A stretch of 5,853 nucleotides of DNA from QHXQ01 sp036389375 (GTDB lineage Bacteria > Acidobacteriota > Blastocatellia > Pyrinomonadales > Pyrinomonadaceae), in NCBI GenBank assembly GCA_036389375.1, contig DASVQA010000019.1:1-5853 (forward strand), written 5' to 3'. Shown piece after piece: positions 5,650-5,853 of the stretch. The notes beneath the pieces are model-generated. The model was given only the letters and a program-made list of their open reading frames with translations. It was not told where the DNA came from and ran no database searches. The translations under genes were made by a program, and so were the position numbers. Each line of letters starts with the position of its first letter. Position 1 is the first letter of the stretch.

Positions 5650-5715
5650 AGTAAATAGTAAGTTGTGAATCGTAAATAGGTTTCTCTATTCACGATTTAC
5701 GATCCACGATTCACG
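5650..5715. repeat. Inverted array of 7-base repeats (NGTRAAT family) between prs and rplY
   Basis: The left arm (5650-5677) is four tandem heptamers: AGTAAAT, AGTAAGT, TGTGAAT, CGTAAAT. The right arm (5688-5715) is four in reverse-complement sense: ATTCACG, ATTTACG, ATCCACG, ATTCACG. The ten bases between them can close two more pairs (AG 5678-5679 with CT 5686-5687), leaving a six-base loop. The upper half pairs well: 13 of 14 positions in the two inner unit pairs, counting G-U. The lower half has five mismatches in 14. The last G of the right arm (5715) is the first base of GAGG, the ribosome-binding site of rplY. The design matches the array before prs, but the unit sequence is different. 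Confidence 0.85.
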
Positions 5716-5723
5716 AGGTATTT

Positions 5724-5853
5724 ATGGCAGAGAGAAAAGAGATTACGGTGCGCGCCATCCGGCGCGAGGGGCGCGGCAAGAACGACGCAGGGCGCGTGCG
5801 CCGCGCGGGGCTTGTGCCGTTGACGATCTACGGCGGCGAAGGCGAGGCGGTCG
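5724..5853 (+). CDS. rplY: Large-subunit ribosomal protein bL25, CTC family (3' partial)
   Basis: The ATG at 5724 opens a frame running off the right edge; 43 residues are visible. They read M-A-E-R-K-E-I-T-V, then an Arg/Gly/Lys-rich stretch with R-R-E-G-R-G-K-N-D-A-G-R and R-A-G-L-V-P-L-T-I-Y-G-G. This is the N-terminal 5S rRNA-binding pattern of the L25/TL5/CTC family (typically G-K, then L-R-x-x-G-x-x-P-x-x-x-Y-G). The protein would bind 5S rRNA in the 50S subunit; whether it carries the extra C-terminal CTC/TL5 domain cannot be seen. GAGG at 5715-5718 is a Shine-Dalgarno sequence five bases from the start, adjoining the heptamer-array hairpin. The gene following prs supports the call, since prs-rplY is a common bacterial order, usually continuing to pth. 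Confidence 0.9.
   Translation, partial: MAERKEITVRAIRREGRGKNDAGRVRRAGLVPLTIYGGEGEAV

Noticed and set aside
4619..5715. Reading the heptamer arrays as a CRISPR or as an insertion-sequence end
   Set aside because: Units are contiguous and only 7 bases with no spacers. There is no transposase, no target duplication that I can see, and the two arrays have different sequences.

Overview
The window is a dense, high-GC bacterial chromosomal segment with every supported gene on the + strand. In order it holds the 3' end of a membrane-protein gene, a large exported tetratricopeptide-repeat (TPR) protein, a secreted CAP/SCP-domain protein, ispE (isoprenoid precursor synthesis), a tRNA-Gln(TTG) gene, prs (PRPP synthetase) and the 5' end of rplY (ribosomal protein L25/CTC). 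The base composition, the Thr-Pro/Ala-Pro linker after an ARA|Q signal-peptide cleavage site, and the YkwD-like CAP protein make me favour an Acidobacteriota-type organism (Blastocatellia-like). That placement is inference only; nothing in the window fixes the taxonomy.

Region by region: (1) positions 1-2533 are an envelope pair, in which the partial membrane protein and the TPR protein overlap by the four bases GTGA and are probably translationally coupled. (2) 2534-2854 is a 321-base gap with a nested hairpin, then a good sigma70-type promoter and a structured leader for the CAP gene. (3) Between the CAP gene and ispE (3503-3576) lie three mutually complementary RNA arms arranged like an attenuator; the third arm is followed by AAAATTTT, which runs into the TTG start of ispE. 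(4) ispE, tRNA-Gln, prs and rplY follow with short gaps of 28, 87 and 79 bases and no clear internal promoter, so they are probably co-transcribed and the tRNA processed out.

The TPR - ispE - tRNA-Gln - prs - rplY order matches an arrangement I know from beta- and gammaproteobacteria (TPR gene, lolB, ispE/ipk, tRNA-Gln, prs, rplY, pth, ychF). Here a CAP-domain gene sits in the lolB position. The housekeeping genes link isoprenoid precursors, PRPP for nucleotides, glutamine decoding and the 5S rRNA-binding protein L25.

The most unusual content is non-coding. The gaps on both sides of prs are each filled by an inverted array of 7-base repeats: 4+5 units of AGGTYAG/CTRACCT before prs, and 4+4 units of NGTRAAT/ATTYACN after it. 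The unit sequences differ but the architecture is the same: a long hairpin ending next to the following start codon, with variation concentrated at one purine/pyrimidine slot. In 16 of 17 units that slot lies inside TRA (TAA or TGA) on one strand, and because 7 is not a multiple of 3 the array puts stops in all three frames.
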